DNA of 64,000 nucleotides, from NCBI RefSeq assembly GCF_000093085.1, contig NC_014219.1, forward strand, positions 1,116,001-1,180,000. Reading direction: 5' to 3'. The stretch is from [Bacillus] selenitireducens MLS10 (lineage in GTDB: Bacteria > Bacillota > Bacilli > Bacillales > Salisediminibacteriaceae). The notes beneath the pieces are model-generated. The model made no database searches. It saw only the letters and a program-made list of their open reading frames with translations, and was not told where the DNA came from. This document shows positions 40,201 to 47,178 of this stretch, piece by piece; position 1 is the first letter of the stretch; each line of letters opens with the position of its first letter. Position numbers and translations under genes: made by a program.

Positions 40201-40450
40201 ACTCTTCCATCCTGATCGAAACATTACAAGAGGTGAAGCTGCAGCTGTTCTCGTCAGAGCATATGATCTTTCAGGTAATGACGAGGCACCATTTACAGAT
40301 GTTGAGGGCACGAGGTTTGAAGATGAGATTAATATTCTTTATTCTGAAGGTGTCACTGAAGGAAAACCGGGCAACATTTATGATCCTGAGGCGGACTTAA
40401 CAAGATTGGAATTCAGTATTATGCTGAACCGTATCCAGGAGAGACAATAA
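34298..40450 (+). CDS. SLH-anchored bicatalytic amylopullulanase
   Basis: About 2050 residues from a TTG at 34298 (GGAGG with an 8-base spacer; the next ATG, 34310, is too far). Order: signal peptide; two CBM41-like starch-binding modules (about 49-150, 159-265); a beta domain (274-375); a GH13 alpha-amylase barrel (about 381-867; DVVLNHTG, FRVDTVKH, IGEAWE, GSHDEAG); two more CBM41-like modules (884-980, 994-1090); a pullulanase-type beta domain; CBM48 (about 1188-1290); a pullulanase barrel (about 1323-1870; YNWGYDP, DVVYNHT, GFRFDMMGDHD, IGEGW, AAHDNLTLHD); three C-terminal SLH repeats (about 1878-2050). The catalytic triads of both barrels are present. It should cut alpha-1,4 and alpha-1,6 bonds of starch and pullulan at the cell surface. 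Confidence 0.95.
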   Translation: MNRKMKKRASVFMTAVMGMSVLSTFAPAAALAEGTSEETAGNGVPEDHLRIHYDYGDADVSELGIWYWGGFSHTSDDLGVDWPGDVRFDEDNTTDFGAYIDMELAEGSNAVQFLINNDEGDNLTGDLSVDLLSDEMNEVWITEDAEIYYYEPEEFEDNILRVHFQTEDEQYEPWGLWTWGDVAAATEDWPTGAHAFMNDQTGPYGAYYDLDLAEDPSSVSFLLVNRENEEQTGDVTFGDLDNHRQVFVHLDKEGVFTNPYYVDTAEEEEPELKEGEYDFTISGTVTGPVDAENHAVLDIEVTEPEEDVAIRRMHADVSELGGPEELSISPEVMGVTLSAHYTVEPGTYDIPLMLVDEEGGTYDGTAEVTVEEYVKGEGDFNWDESIIYFMLTDRFYDGDPSNNDPYDLDYSSYGNQRGVPQGGDFVGVMEQLDYLDDLGVNTIWITPIVENIAYDVGFTEDGAGSYFGYHGYWAKDFEELNPHLGTLDEFHNLIDAAADRDMDIMVDVVLNHTGYGLKAEDGDLEDPPPGYPTDEDRERFEGMIREQSGSTDETMELAGLPDFKTEVPEVREQIVDWQTSWVEKSTTDAGNSISSFRVDTVKHVDEPTWQLFKNELTRVSTDFKMIGEAWENNIDGNHRYLNSGQMDSLLSFDFKGIAGNLVNGNIARAVDALDEVQHTIDNKATLGNFLGSHDEAGFLYSQDGDEGKLKVAASLQAFVKGQPVIYYGEELGQSGDDNWPVYDNRYDMGWDIVEDNTILEHYQTIFNLRRDHSEIMARGEFDHVAGSNADDYVVFSRTYHDEALYAALNVHEDARQIALDVDSDDVVVTDHYSGEAYDASEGTVVIDLPSMADGGTALLTAENGMILSAETEEVPETEEIPENHMRIHYDNGDTPPGNLGIWYWDGAAVASEEFSSWPGEERFSEDRMTDFGPYFDVELEEGADRLDMLVNDAGGANLTGDVAINILAPEMNEVWLYEDGNYLTFEPVELDDQVRIHYDREDGDYENWAVWYWDQGLNPPSEWPDEAVDFDNEGRYGAYVDIDLEEDAEEIGFLFLNKESGEQTGDLQFNELANQNQIFVSDAEDVAYNNPYYVTQEGLRSAEVLSDERIELIFSSTDAFTEEELMEGLEMTDRHGDKVSFDSVTIEEDGVTVNVHGNFDLDGAPFEMTFNERSASAIVSWRLKDEMYAYDGNLGAELHEDGSATLKLWSPSADNVNIILYHRDDQYEVVTDDVAMEFGDRGVWSVTLDEDNTGEEDLTGFYYHYEIERDGETVLALDPYAPSMATWNSSDEDNNYIGKAAIVDPSAIGPELDFADIDGFEKREDAIIYELHVRDFTSDPSIDDELENEFGTFAAFAERLDYLEDMGVTHVQLLPVMSYFFANEYEAAERMLDYASTQTNYNWGYDPHSYFSLTGMYSQDPDDAEKRIEEFKMLIDEIHSRDMGVILDVVYNHTARVRIFEDLEPNYYHFMDADGTPRVSFGGGRLGTTHEMARRILVDSIMYWVEEFKVDGFRFDMMGDHDAESIQIAYDKAKEVNPNIVMIGEGWRTFVGDERYPDVQPADQDWMQDTESVGSFSDDFRNELKSGFGSEGEPRFITGGPRDIQRIYDNVTANPHNFTATNPGDVVPYIAAHDNLTLHDVIAQSIQKDPKDHQEEIHDRIRLGNLMVLTAQGTAFLHGGQEFGRTKQFKHEDYREPVGDDVIPYKSTFMTDEDGNPFEYPYFIHDSYDSTDAINLFDWEKATNEEAYPTNVQTRDYTRGMIELRRSTDAFTHGTMDMIDEKVSMIEAPEVADEDLVIGYRAEDSAGEYAYYVFVNADTEARTLSLSSDLTAGDVIVDAEEAGTTAIDAPQGVDISANAITIDPLSATVIKMGVEDVSFPDFTPDEPHYAPVNQLVRQGIIRGFEDGTFRADRSITRVSAAIMLTRAKNLDVSNTPEAAFADVSAEFRFAPEIYATRSAGIFLGDENGLFHPDRNITRGEAAAVLVRAYDLSGNDEAPFTDVEGTRFEDEINILYSEGVTEGKPGNIYDPEADLTRLEFSIMLNRIQERQ

Positions 40451-40460
40451 ACGAATTGAA

Positions 40461-40495
40461 GCAGCCTGCTGGTCTATCCAGCGGGCTGTTTTTTT
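40461..40495 (+). terminator. Terminator of the amylopullulanase gene
   Basis: GCAGCCTGCTGG (40461-40472) pairs with CCAGCGGGCTGT (40478-40489), then a run of Ts. Confidence 0.92.
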
Positions 40496-40569
40496 GATAA
40501 AATAAAGCGTATTGAATGTCTGACTGGTAATGAGTCTGAGTTATATTGTGGATGGAGGGACTACAGATT

Positions 40570-40707
40570 ATGTATGGTGTTCTTGGATTCATAGAAAGTA
40601 TACAGAACATGGCGATACCATGGTACTGGCTGATGTTCGCCGGCGCGATGATCAGTACGATCGGGATCCTGATTTACCGGAAGAATACGAAAGTGTATAA
40701 AGATTGA
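40570..40707 (+). CDS. Small single-pass membrane protein (45 residues)
   Basis: A short frame, MYGVLGFIES... to ...KVYKD, with GGAGGG about 10 bases upstream. Residues 15-38 form one membrane helix (AIPWYWLMFAGAMISTIGIL) with a positive C-terminal tail (YRKNTK), so the C-terminus is probably cytoplasmic. It is followed after 11 bases by the next gene and is probably co-transcribed with it. No family recognised. Confidence 0.7.
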   Translation: MYGVLGFIESIQNMAIPWYWLMFAGAMISTIGILIYRKNTKVYKD

Positions 40708-40718
40708 GGGAAGAAAAC

Positions 40719-41291
40719 ATGACTAAGTTACGGGCGGAGCGAAAGAAGAAAAGGCGGCTGTGGCCGAAGGTTATGGGCGTGTTTCTGCTTCTGATCCTGG
40801 CAGGAGCGGGCTATGTGTATTACCTCTTTGAACTGAAGACGTATGACATTGCAGATGAGGAGCTGTCTGCCGTTACGGCCGCCCCTTATGAAGTGAATCT
40901 CTCTGAGCGTCGCTATTGGCAGGATGCCGGGGAAGAAGATGTCTCTGAAGAAGAAATCCAAACCGTCTACCGTTCGAGTCTCGATGAGATCAAAGCCACT
41001 ACGGAACGCCGGGTCCGGGAGGTGGCGGAACGTGCACTGAATGAGTACCAGCAGCTCGAATCGTCGGAGAATGTGTCGGTTCCGTATTTGTATGCCAAGT
41101 ATACGCAAGCGGCGGATCAGGTGGAGAGGCAGATGGACGAGGCGTTCGAAGAGATGTATCAGGAGATGCGCCGGGACCTTGAACAGTCCGGTGGAAGTCT
41201 CTCAGAGGCACAGGCTCTTCGTGAGGACTACGAGAGCTATAAAGACGGATTACGAAGACAAATCATGGATCAGGCAGGTATCGGATTCTGA
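40719..41291 (+). CDS. Membrane-anchored coiled-coil protein, unknown function
   Basis: 190 residues. A very basic N-terminus (TKLRAERKKKRR) leads into one TM helix (about 18-40), then an acidic, mostly helical extracellular part with long charged heptad-like stretches (about 80-185). No cysteine or catalytic motif is seen. Start ATG at 40719 after GAGGGAAG. It forms a tight pair with the 45-residue membrane protein. I do not recognise a family; a scaffold or wall-associated role is possible but unproven. Confidence 0.75.
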   Translation: MTKLRAERKKKRRLWPKVMGVFLLLILAGAGYVYYLFELKTYDIADEELSAVTAAPYEVNLSERRYWQDAGEEDVSEEEIQTVYRSSLDEIKATTERRVREVAERALNEYQQLESSENVSVPYLYAKYTQAADQVERQMDEAFEEMYQEMRRDLEQSGGSLSEAQALREDYESYKDGLRRQIMDQAGIGF

Positions 41292-41317
41292 TCCACGTGT
41301 GAAAGCAGGGTCAACTA

Positions 41318-42058
41318 ATGTGGATGGATCTGGTTATCGTATTTGCAATTATCATGATCGGGAGTTTTGTTCAGGGAATCAGTGGCTTTGGGTTCGGCAT
41401 TTTGGCGATGAGCTTTATGCCGTTTTTTTTTACGGTAAAGGACAGTACTCTTCTCGTCGTTGCATTGGCAACGATTCTGTCATTCAGTATTACGATGCAG
41501 CTGAAAAAACATATCGAGTGGCGATCCGTGTTCCTTATTCTCAGCTTTGCTCTTGTCGGCAGGGGATTCGGCTTTCTCGTCCTGCATAACTTTGGTGAAC
41601 TGCCGGTTTTACGGGTGGTTTTGGGCGTCTTTCTCCTCGGCGTCGTCGTGTACCTGCTTGTCAGTCCAAAACCCGATCCGGACCGAAAGCGGATCCCGGT
41701 CTGGATTCCGGTTTTGATGGGGCTTGCCGGTGGCTTTGTCGGAGGTGTGTTTGCCGTAGGAGGACCGTTCTTTGTCTTTTTCTTTTTGATGGCGTTCCCG
41801 AATAACCGCTATGCCTACACGGCAAACCTTCAGGTGGTGTTTTTCCTGAATAGCATCACGACCGTTTCACTTCATGGTTTCAGTGGTGACTATACGCTGA
41901 ATATCCTCCTCTTTATCCTTGTGGGATTCATCGCAGTGATGGCAGGTTCACGTCTTGGCGTTCACTTTTTAAACAAAGTCTCCAATGAACAGGTGAAGAA
42001 ACTGGCCGCATTGGTTGTGGCCGTCGCCGCGATCAATCTGATTCTCTTTGGAAACTAA
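41318..42058 (+). CDS. TauE/SafE-family permease
   Basis: 246 residues with seven or eight hydrophobic segments. The duplicated family motif is visible: GSFVQGISGFGFGILAMSFMP near the N-terminus and GLAGGFVGGVFAVGGPFFVFFF near residue 130. Members export sulfite, sulfoacetate or related organosulfonates, or act as general anion permeases; the substrate is unknown here. It starts 26 bases after the coiled-coil protein gene and ends at a terminator shared with htpG. Confidence 0.87.
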   Translation: MWMDLVIVFAIIMIGSFVQGISGFGFGILAMSFMPFFFTVKDSTLLVVALATILSFSITMQLKKHIEWRSVFLILSFALVGRGFGFLVLHNFGELPVLRVVLGVFLLGVVVYLLVSPKPDPDRKRIPVWIPVLMGLAGGFVGGVFAVGGPFFVFFFLMAFPNNRYAYTANLQVVFFLNSITTVSLHGFSGDYTLNILLFILVGFIAVMAGSRLGVHFLNKVSNEQVKKLAALVVAVAAINLILFGN

Positions 42059-42077
42059 CAGTAAATGGAAAAACGAG

Positions 42078-42113
42078 AAAAGCCGCCGGACTCAGGGAGT
42101 CACGGCGGCTTTT
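42078..42113. terminator. Bidirectional terminator, TauE/htpG
   Basis: Perfect 11-bp stem AAAAGCCGCCG (42078-42088) with CGGCGGCTTTT (42103-42113), between convergent genes. Confidence 0.88.
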
Positions 42114-42120
42114 CAGATTT

Positions 42121-44010
42121 TTATTGGAGCTTCCACATGTCGTTCGTAAACGCAACCGGGTCTTCAATCGGCAGTCCTTCGATGAGGAGAGCCTGGTTAT
42201 AGAGGAGGTTCGTGTAGAGTTCAATCTGTTCTTTGTTTCCGGCTTCATGTGCTTGTTTCAGTTTACTGAAAACAGCATGATTGGCGTTGATTTCAAGCAC
42301 TTTATCAGCCTGCACGCCCTGATTCTCCGGTATCTGAGCAAGGACTTTCTCCATCTCAATGGAGATGTCGCCTTCCGCCGTGAGGCAGACCGGATGGGAT
42401 TTCAGACGTTTCGACGTGCGAACGTCTTTCACTTTGTCACCGAGGAGCTCTTTCATTTCTTTAAAGAGATCTTCGTGTTCTTTTTTCTCTTCATCCGTTG
42501 TTTCGTCACTTTCCTCATCTTTCAGACCGAGATCCCCGCTTGAGACATTGCGGAATTCTTTCTCGTCGTAGGTCATCATCATTTTGATGGCGAACTCGTC
42601 GACGTCTTCAGTGAAGTAGAGGATTTCATAGCCCTGATCGAGGACACGTTCTGTTTGCGGGAGCTTCTCAATACGGCTCACCGAATCACCTGTTGCATAG
42701 TAGATATACGGCTGATCTTCTGCCATGCGCTCGGTGTATTCCTTCAGCGTGACGAGATCCTTGTCTTTTGATGAATGGAACATAAGGAGATCCTGAAGAT
42801 CGTCTTTGTTCTGGCCGAAGTCACTGTATACCCCGTACTTCAGCTGGCGGCCGAAAGATTCGAAGAACTTGACGTATTTCTCGCGGTCTTCTTTTAAGAG
42901 GTTTTTCAGTTCATTTTTGATCTTGTTCTTGATGTTTTTGGCAATGGCCTTCAGCTGACGGTCCTGTTGGAGTATTTCCCGGGAAATGTTTAAAGACAGA
43001 TCCTCGGAGTCGACCATCCCTTTGACGAAGCTGAAGTAATCCGGGACGAGCTCAGGGGCTTTTTCCATAATCAGAACGCCGCTGGAATACAGCTCGAGTC
43101 CTTTTTCGAATTCTTTGGAATAGTAGTCAAACGGCACGGATTCGGGAATGTAGAGAATCGAGTGATAGCGGATCGTTCCGTCAACCTGAAGGTGCACGTG
43201 CTTCAGGGGCTTGTCGAAGCCGTAACGCTTCTCCTGATAAAAGTTCTCGTAATCCTCGTCAGTCAGTTCGTCTTTGTTCTTGCGCCAGATCGGCACCATG
43301 CTGTTGACCGTCTGTTCTTCAACGGTCTCCACGGTTTCGCCTTCTTCCCCGTCTTCCTTCGGCTCGTGCTTGGTCACATCAAGCTTGATCGGGTAGCGGA
43401 TGAAGTCGGAATATTTCTTGATGATGCTTCTGAGACGATGCTCGCTGAGAAACTCATCGAAGCTGTCTTCATCATCGGTAGCGTCTTTCAAATGAAGGGT
43501 AATGCGTGTACCCGGCTGCTTTTTCTTATCCGATTCTTCAATCGTATAGCCGTCCACACCGTCGGACGTCCAGCGGTAGGCCTGATCGGAGCCGTAGGCG
43601 AGGGTCTCGACGACGACTTCTTTGGCAACCATAAAGGAGGAATAGAACCCGACACCGAACTGTCCGATGATGTCGTGTCCGTCCTTGACCTCATTTTCAT
43701 TCTTAAACGCGAGAGAGCCACTCTCGGCAATGGTTCCGAGGTTTGTCTCAAGCTCTTCTTTCGTCATCCCGATCCCTGTGTCCTTGATTTCGATGGTACG
43801 GGCGTCTTTGTCAAAGGAGATTTTAATGAAGAAATCATCCTGATTAAAGTCGATGCTGTCGTCGGTGAGTGCCTTGTAATACATCTTATCAATGGCATCA
43901 CTGGCGTTTGATATCAGCTCTCGGAGAAATATTTCACGCTGAGAATAAATGGAGTTCACCATCATCTCAAGCAATCGCCGCGATTCGGCCTTAAACTCTT
44001 TCTTTTCCAC
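42121..44010 (-). CDS. htpG: Molecular chaperone HtpG (Hsp90)
   Basis: 629 residues, full length. The N-terminal GHKL ATPase is typical: [31 protein letters not shown] and [14 protein letters not shown]. The middle domain shows [11 protein letters not shown]. The C-terminal dimerisation domain is present, and it lacks the eukaryotic MEEVD. It is transcribed alone from a SigA promoter whose start region is covered by a perfect CIRCE operator, so it should be repressed by HrcA and induced by heat. In B. subtilis htpG lacks CIRCE, so the regulation here differs from that model. Confidence 0.98.
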   Translation of the reverse strand: MEKKEFKAESRRLLEMMVNSIYSQREIFLRELISNASDAIDKMYYKALTDDSIDFNQDDFFIKISFDKDARTIEIKDTGIGMTKEELETNLGTIAESGSLAFKNENEVKDGHDIIGQFGVGFYSSFMVAKEVVVETLAYGSDQAYRWTSDGVDGYTIEESDKKKQPGTRITLHLKDATDDEDSFDEFLSEHRLRSIIKKYSDFIRYPIKLDVTKHEPKEDGEEGETVETVEEQTVNSMVPIWRKNKDELTDEDYENFYQEKRYGFDKPLKHVHLQVDGTIRYHSILYIPESVPFDYYSKEFEKGLELYSSGVLIMEKAPELVPDYFSFVKGMVDSEDLSLNISREILQQDRQLKAIAKNIKNKIKNELKNLLKEDREKYVKFFESFGRQLKYGVYSDFGQNKDDLQDLLMFHSSKDKDLVTLKEYTERMAEDQPYIYYATGDSVSRIEKLPQTERVLDQGYEILYFTEDVDEFAIKMMMTYDEKEFRNVSSGDLGLKDEESDETTDEEKKEHEDLFKEMKELLGDKVKDVRTSKRLKSHPVCLTAEGDISIEMEKVLAQIPENQGVQADKVLEINANHAVFSKLKQAHEAGNKEQIELYTNLLYNQALLIEGLPIEDPVAFTNDMWKLQ

Positions 44011-44047
44011 GTGTCATCACTCCTTGAAATAGTCTGTGTACGAAAGA

Positions 44048-44074
44048 TTAGCACTCGCATATAACGAGTGCTAA
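44048..44074. promoter_or_regulatory. CIRCE operator (HrcA) upstream of htpG
   Basis: TTAGCACTC (44048-44056), 9 bases, GAGTGCTAA (44066-44074): an exact match to the CIRCE consensus in both arms and spacing. It lies 37 bases before the htpG start and just downstream of the -10. Confidence 0.96.
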
Positions 44075-44086
44075 TACCCAATTCAT

Positions 44087-44114
44087 ATTGTACGGATTTT
44101 TGGCGTGATGTCAA
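44087..44114 (-). promoter_or_regulatory. SigA promoter of htpG
   Basis: On the minus strand TTGACA (44109-44114), 16 bases, TACAAT (44087-44092). Transcription would begin near 44079, directly ahead of CIRCE, the usual geometry for HrcA repression. Confidence 0.85.
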
Positions 44115-44131
44115 TGGTCTAGAGGTTAAAA

Positions 44132-45550
44132 TTATCGAATCGGGATATCGCTCTCTCGGTTAAAGAGGTCGTTTATACTCATAAACTCAACATCAATTCC
44201 ACCGCGAGGCATGTCAATTCCTTCTCCACTGATCATGACTCCCGAGAACTTTTCTCCGTTAAAGGAGATTGTGCCGTTAGGAGCGAACAAAAATGCATTG
44301 GTTAAGTCTTGTCCTCCGAATGTAGAAAACGAAATGTCTCCCTTACTAATGACCACAAGACCATCGACAGATACCTGAGGATTCGTATTAATGTTGAAAT
44401 CATCCACAAAAAAGTGTTTGACGGGGGCATCTCTGAGTCTGTTTTCGGGTGCTGTTGTTTCGTATCCTTTATTGGAATACCATTCATCAGGGTGCATCTG
44501 TGGTGTTTGAGTGATGGTTCGTTCTTTTTGTTCAATGGATTCAACTTTTATGAAATTAGTTGTCGGATAATCAGAAGGGGTAAGCAATTCCCCGGTAAAA
44601 TAGATATTGCTTCCATTATGAAATTGAGGCACTCCCGATGTTGCATTGACATTGCCTTCTACAAAAATATCACCATGGATATTTGCATTTTGAATAGAGA
44701 GATCGCCATAAATATAAGATGTACCGTAAATGTTTCGTGTGCCGCCATTGAACTCGGCATTGCCATAAACGATAATGTCACCAGGAGTAGAAGAAGATCC
44801 TAATTGAAGAGACCCAGTTTGAAGCGAGATCCCCTGATTAAAGATCAAATTGCTGAAGCCAAGAGTTGCTCCTTGGTTAAAATCATCTGTGACAACAAGG
44901 TCGTTAAAGACTCCTGTGTAATCAGGGGCATCTATAAGGTCGCCGCCAAAATCTAATCGGCTTGTAAACACGGAGACATTTTGGCTGATGATTTCCTCAG
45001 TATCGTCTGAAATTTGTTCTTCTTCAGTGCCCGTTTGATAATCCTCATAATCTCCGAGTCTTGCTATGGTCGTATCAACGGAGAAGCTTCTCCCGTTTGT
45101 GTCTTCGATGGTGAACTCAACTTTGAGTCTGTTTCCCCGATTCTCTGTCCCTTTTTCAAAAGTGATTTCGGATGGTGATGGCGTATGACCCTCTGTATAG
45201 GAGAACTCATTGGCTGTTTCACCATCCGGGCGAACTTCGGTAAACGTGAAGCTGGAGAATTTGAAAAAGTCTTCTTCAGAAAGTGGGGCACTGTTTCTAT
45301 CAAACAGCATGTTTTCTGTATTGTCAAAAGAGAGGGTTGTTGATTCATCAGCGTTTGAATAATCACTTCGGATCTTTGTAAGGATAATATTGGCTTCCTG
45401 TCTCAAACTTGCATGGTCAGATGTAACGTCGGCCTGGGTGAACGTTGAGACCAGTACAGAGCCCGCCAGTCCTATTACAATAGTACCGATAACAAGCGCT
45501 GCCAATAACTCAATTAAGGTGATCCCTGCCTGGTTTTTAATTCTTTTCAT
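44132..45550 (-). CDS. PilW-like pseudopilin with large repetitive C-terminal domain
   Basis: 472 residues. A short basic leader is followed by a class III signal: AG|ITLIELLAALVIGTIVIGL, with Gly at -1 and the conserved Glu at +5, so it is processed by a prepilin peptidase and inserted as a pseudopilin. Residues about 30-190 are a pilin-like globular part. Residues about 200-470 are rich in short beta repeats alternating G, N, I/V (for example NIYGTSYIYGDLSIQNANIHGDIFVEGNV), which suggests a bactofilin-like beta-helix. Divergent from two further pseudopilin-type genes. Visibly AT-richer than neighbours. There is no clear terminator before htpG. Confidence 0.82.
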   Translation of the reverse strand: MKRIKNQAGITLIELLAALVIGTIVIGLAGSVLVSTFTQADVTSDHASLRQEANIILTKIRSDYSNADESTTLSFDNTENMLFDRNSAPLSEEDFFKFSSFTFTEVRPDGETANEFSYTEGHTPSPSEITFEKGTENRGNRLKVEFTIEDTNGRSFSVDTTIARLGDYEDYQTGTEEEQISDDTEEIISQNVSVFTSRLDFGGDLIDAPDYTGVFNDLVVTDDFNQGATLGFSNLIFNQGISLQTGSLQLGSSSTPGDIIVYGNAEFNGGTRNIYGTSYIYGDLSIQNANIHGDIFVEGNVNATSGVPQFHNGSNIYFTGELLTPSDYPTTNFIKVESIEQKERTITQTPQMHPDEWYSNKGYETTAPENRLRDAPVKHFFVDDFNINTNPQVSVDGLVVISKGDISFSTFGGQDLTNAFLFAPNGTISFNGEKFSGVMISGEGIDMPRGGIDVEFMSINDLFNRESDIPIR

Positions 45551-45606
45551 AGCAATTCCCTCCCTGTATCCATTATAATAGAATTAGAGAAGAGAGGGTG
45601 AGAATA

Positions 45607-46020
45607 ATGCATATTTCTCGTGAAAAAGGTTTTACTTTGTTGGAACTGTTGGCTTCGATTGTGTTAATTGGAATTATTTTCACAGCATTATTCCATTTTC
45701 TTGGGCAAAATATTTTTATGTCGGCTAGTGTGGAGAACCAGTATGTCACAGCACAGATTGCAGAGAGGGAATTGGAGGAGAACCGTTTTGCGTCATTAAG
45801 TCTTCCGTCAAACTATGTTCCTGGTAATGAAGAAGTGTTTAATTATACTGTTGAATCAAGAGGGAAGGAATATCAGATCACTGTTAGTTTAAGAGCGGAG
45901 AACGAGGAAGAATTTGATGCAGGACTCTTCAGGCTCAGAGTCAAGGCTGAGGAACCTGAATCAGGACGAGCGTCCGTTGCATATGGTTGGTATACGGAAA
46001 AAATTGGAGGTGTTGAATAG
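45607..46020 (+). CDS. Type IV pilin-like minor pseudopilin
   Basis: 137 residues. The prepilin signal is EKG|FTLLELLASIVLIGIIFTALF, with Gly at -1 and Glu at +5. It is followed by a short helix and a small beta-rich acidic domain. The ATG at 45607 has AGAGGG 8 bases upstream; the in-frame GTG at 45598 overlaps it. Its stop overlaps the next start by one base, so the two genes are coupled. No ATPase, prepilin peptidase or platform gene is nearby, so assembly must rely on machinery elsewhere. Confidence 0.85.
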   Translation: MHISREKGFTLLELLASIVLIGIIFTALFHFLGQNIFMSASVENQYVTAQIAERELEENRFASLSLPSNYVPGNEEVFNYTVESRGKEYQITVSLRAENEEEFDAGLFRLRVKAEEPESGRASVAYGWYTEKIGGVE

Positions 46021-47138
46021 TGAAGAATCAAAAAGGATATGCGTTTTTATTGGTTCTGGGTACGATAGTGATCATAGGTTTACTCGTTCCGCCTATAGCA
46101 TTTCAAGTGCTTTCAAGTTCCACTCAAGCCAGCCAAACTGAACAGAATATCCAGCTTGATAACATGTATGATATGGGGAAACAAATGGGAAGAAGGCATG
46201 TTGAGGCGGCTCTGAAAGGGGAGATCGGATACAGCTCCTTGGAATCTGAATACCCATCTGGAGCGACCTGGTCGGAGGTAGAAGCCCATTTTACAAACGA
46301 ATTGAACATTGATTCTTCGGTCGATAATGCATTATTGATAGATGATTTAGAGTTTGAAAATTATAACGGAAGAGTCAAAGTGGATTTTATGGATATCGAG
46401 ACTGAGGATGAACGTCTAGCAATTATCTACCGTGTCATCCCTTTTGTAAATGGAGAAGACCATGATGCGGTTTACGAAACGTTTTATTTGAGCAATCCGG
46501 ACGATACGGGACCAGATGACTCAGATAGTTGGATCAATGAAGATGGCACCATAAATATCGATTTGATATCGGACCTGAACGAACGTATTAACGAAAAAAT
46601 AGATCTTAAACCTGGTGCAACAGATATTGCAGGAAAAGTCTATATTAATGGTGGACAGAAAGCAGGTGGAGGTAACCCGCATGTTACAACTCCTATCGTT
46701 TCTCAGGGGTCAATTGGTTTTGAGGATGACTTAAAACTTAGAGGACAAGGCCCGGAAGTCTTTCAGGTTAATAATGGTGATTTATACGTGAGCAGTACTT
46801 CTGGGAATCTGACAGTTATCAGTTTGAAGCAAAACAGAAAAATTCGAGTTGATGGTAATGCATATTTTCACAATGTTGAATTTGAACTTAAAGATACTGG
46901 CTGGCCGGGTGCGGTAAACAATGTATGTATTGATGGAGATGTGTTTGTTTCCGGCAATTCGGATTTGGAGGAAACTGATTCGAAAGATTTTGTTAAAGTC
47001 GACGATTGTTCCATGGCTTCGGCTCATGATGTCTATTATACCGGTTCATTATTCACTGGAGGCGGTTCAGGTTCGGGTCCTTCTGATGGTTCAGGATTAA
47101 TTGAGCGACTTCAACTGGACGGTACAAGAGGGAATTAA
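46020..47138 (+). CDS. PilX-like membrane protein with repetitive beta C-terminus
   Basis: 372 residues from a GTG that overlaps the upstream TAG; GGAGG lies 9 bases before it. The N-terminus (KNQKGYAFLLVLGTIVIIGLLVPPIAF) is a pilus-assembly PilX-like hydrophobic helix. It has G-Y-A rather than the strict G-F-T-L-x-E, so peptidase cleavage is uncertain. Residues about 55-180 are acidic. Residues about 195-370 again show short beta-repeat character (GKVYINGG, GSIGFEDDLKLRG, NGDLYVSSTSGNL, GNAYFHNVEFEL, GDVFVSGNSDLEE), matching the C-terminal style of the divergent PilW-like protein. Two cysteines (VCIDG and DDCSM) may form a disulfide outside. Confidence 0.75.
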   Translation: MKNQKGYAFLLVLGTIVIIGLLVPPIAFQVLSSSTQASQTEQNIQLDNMYDMGKQMGRRHVEAALKGEIGYSSLESEYPSGATWSEVEAHFTNELNIDSSVDNALLIDDLEFENYNGRVKVDFMDIETEDERLAIIYRVIPFVNGEDHDAVYETFYLSNPDDTGPDDSDSWINEDGTINIDLISDLNERINEKIDLKPGATDIAGKVYINGGQKAGGGNPHVTTPIVSQGSIGFEDDLKLRGQGPEVFQVNNGDLYVSSTSGNLTVISLKQNRKIRVDGNAYFHNVEFELKDTGWPGAVNNVCIDGDVFVSGNSDLEETDSKDFVKVDDCSMASAHDVYYTGSLFTGGGSGSGPSDGSGLIERLQLDGTRGN

Positions 47139-47178
47139 TCAATAGAAATGAAACTCAAATCAGTAAAGGATGATCGCG

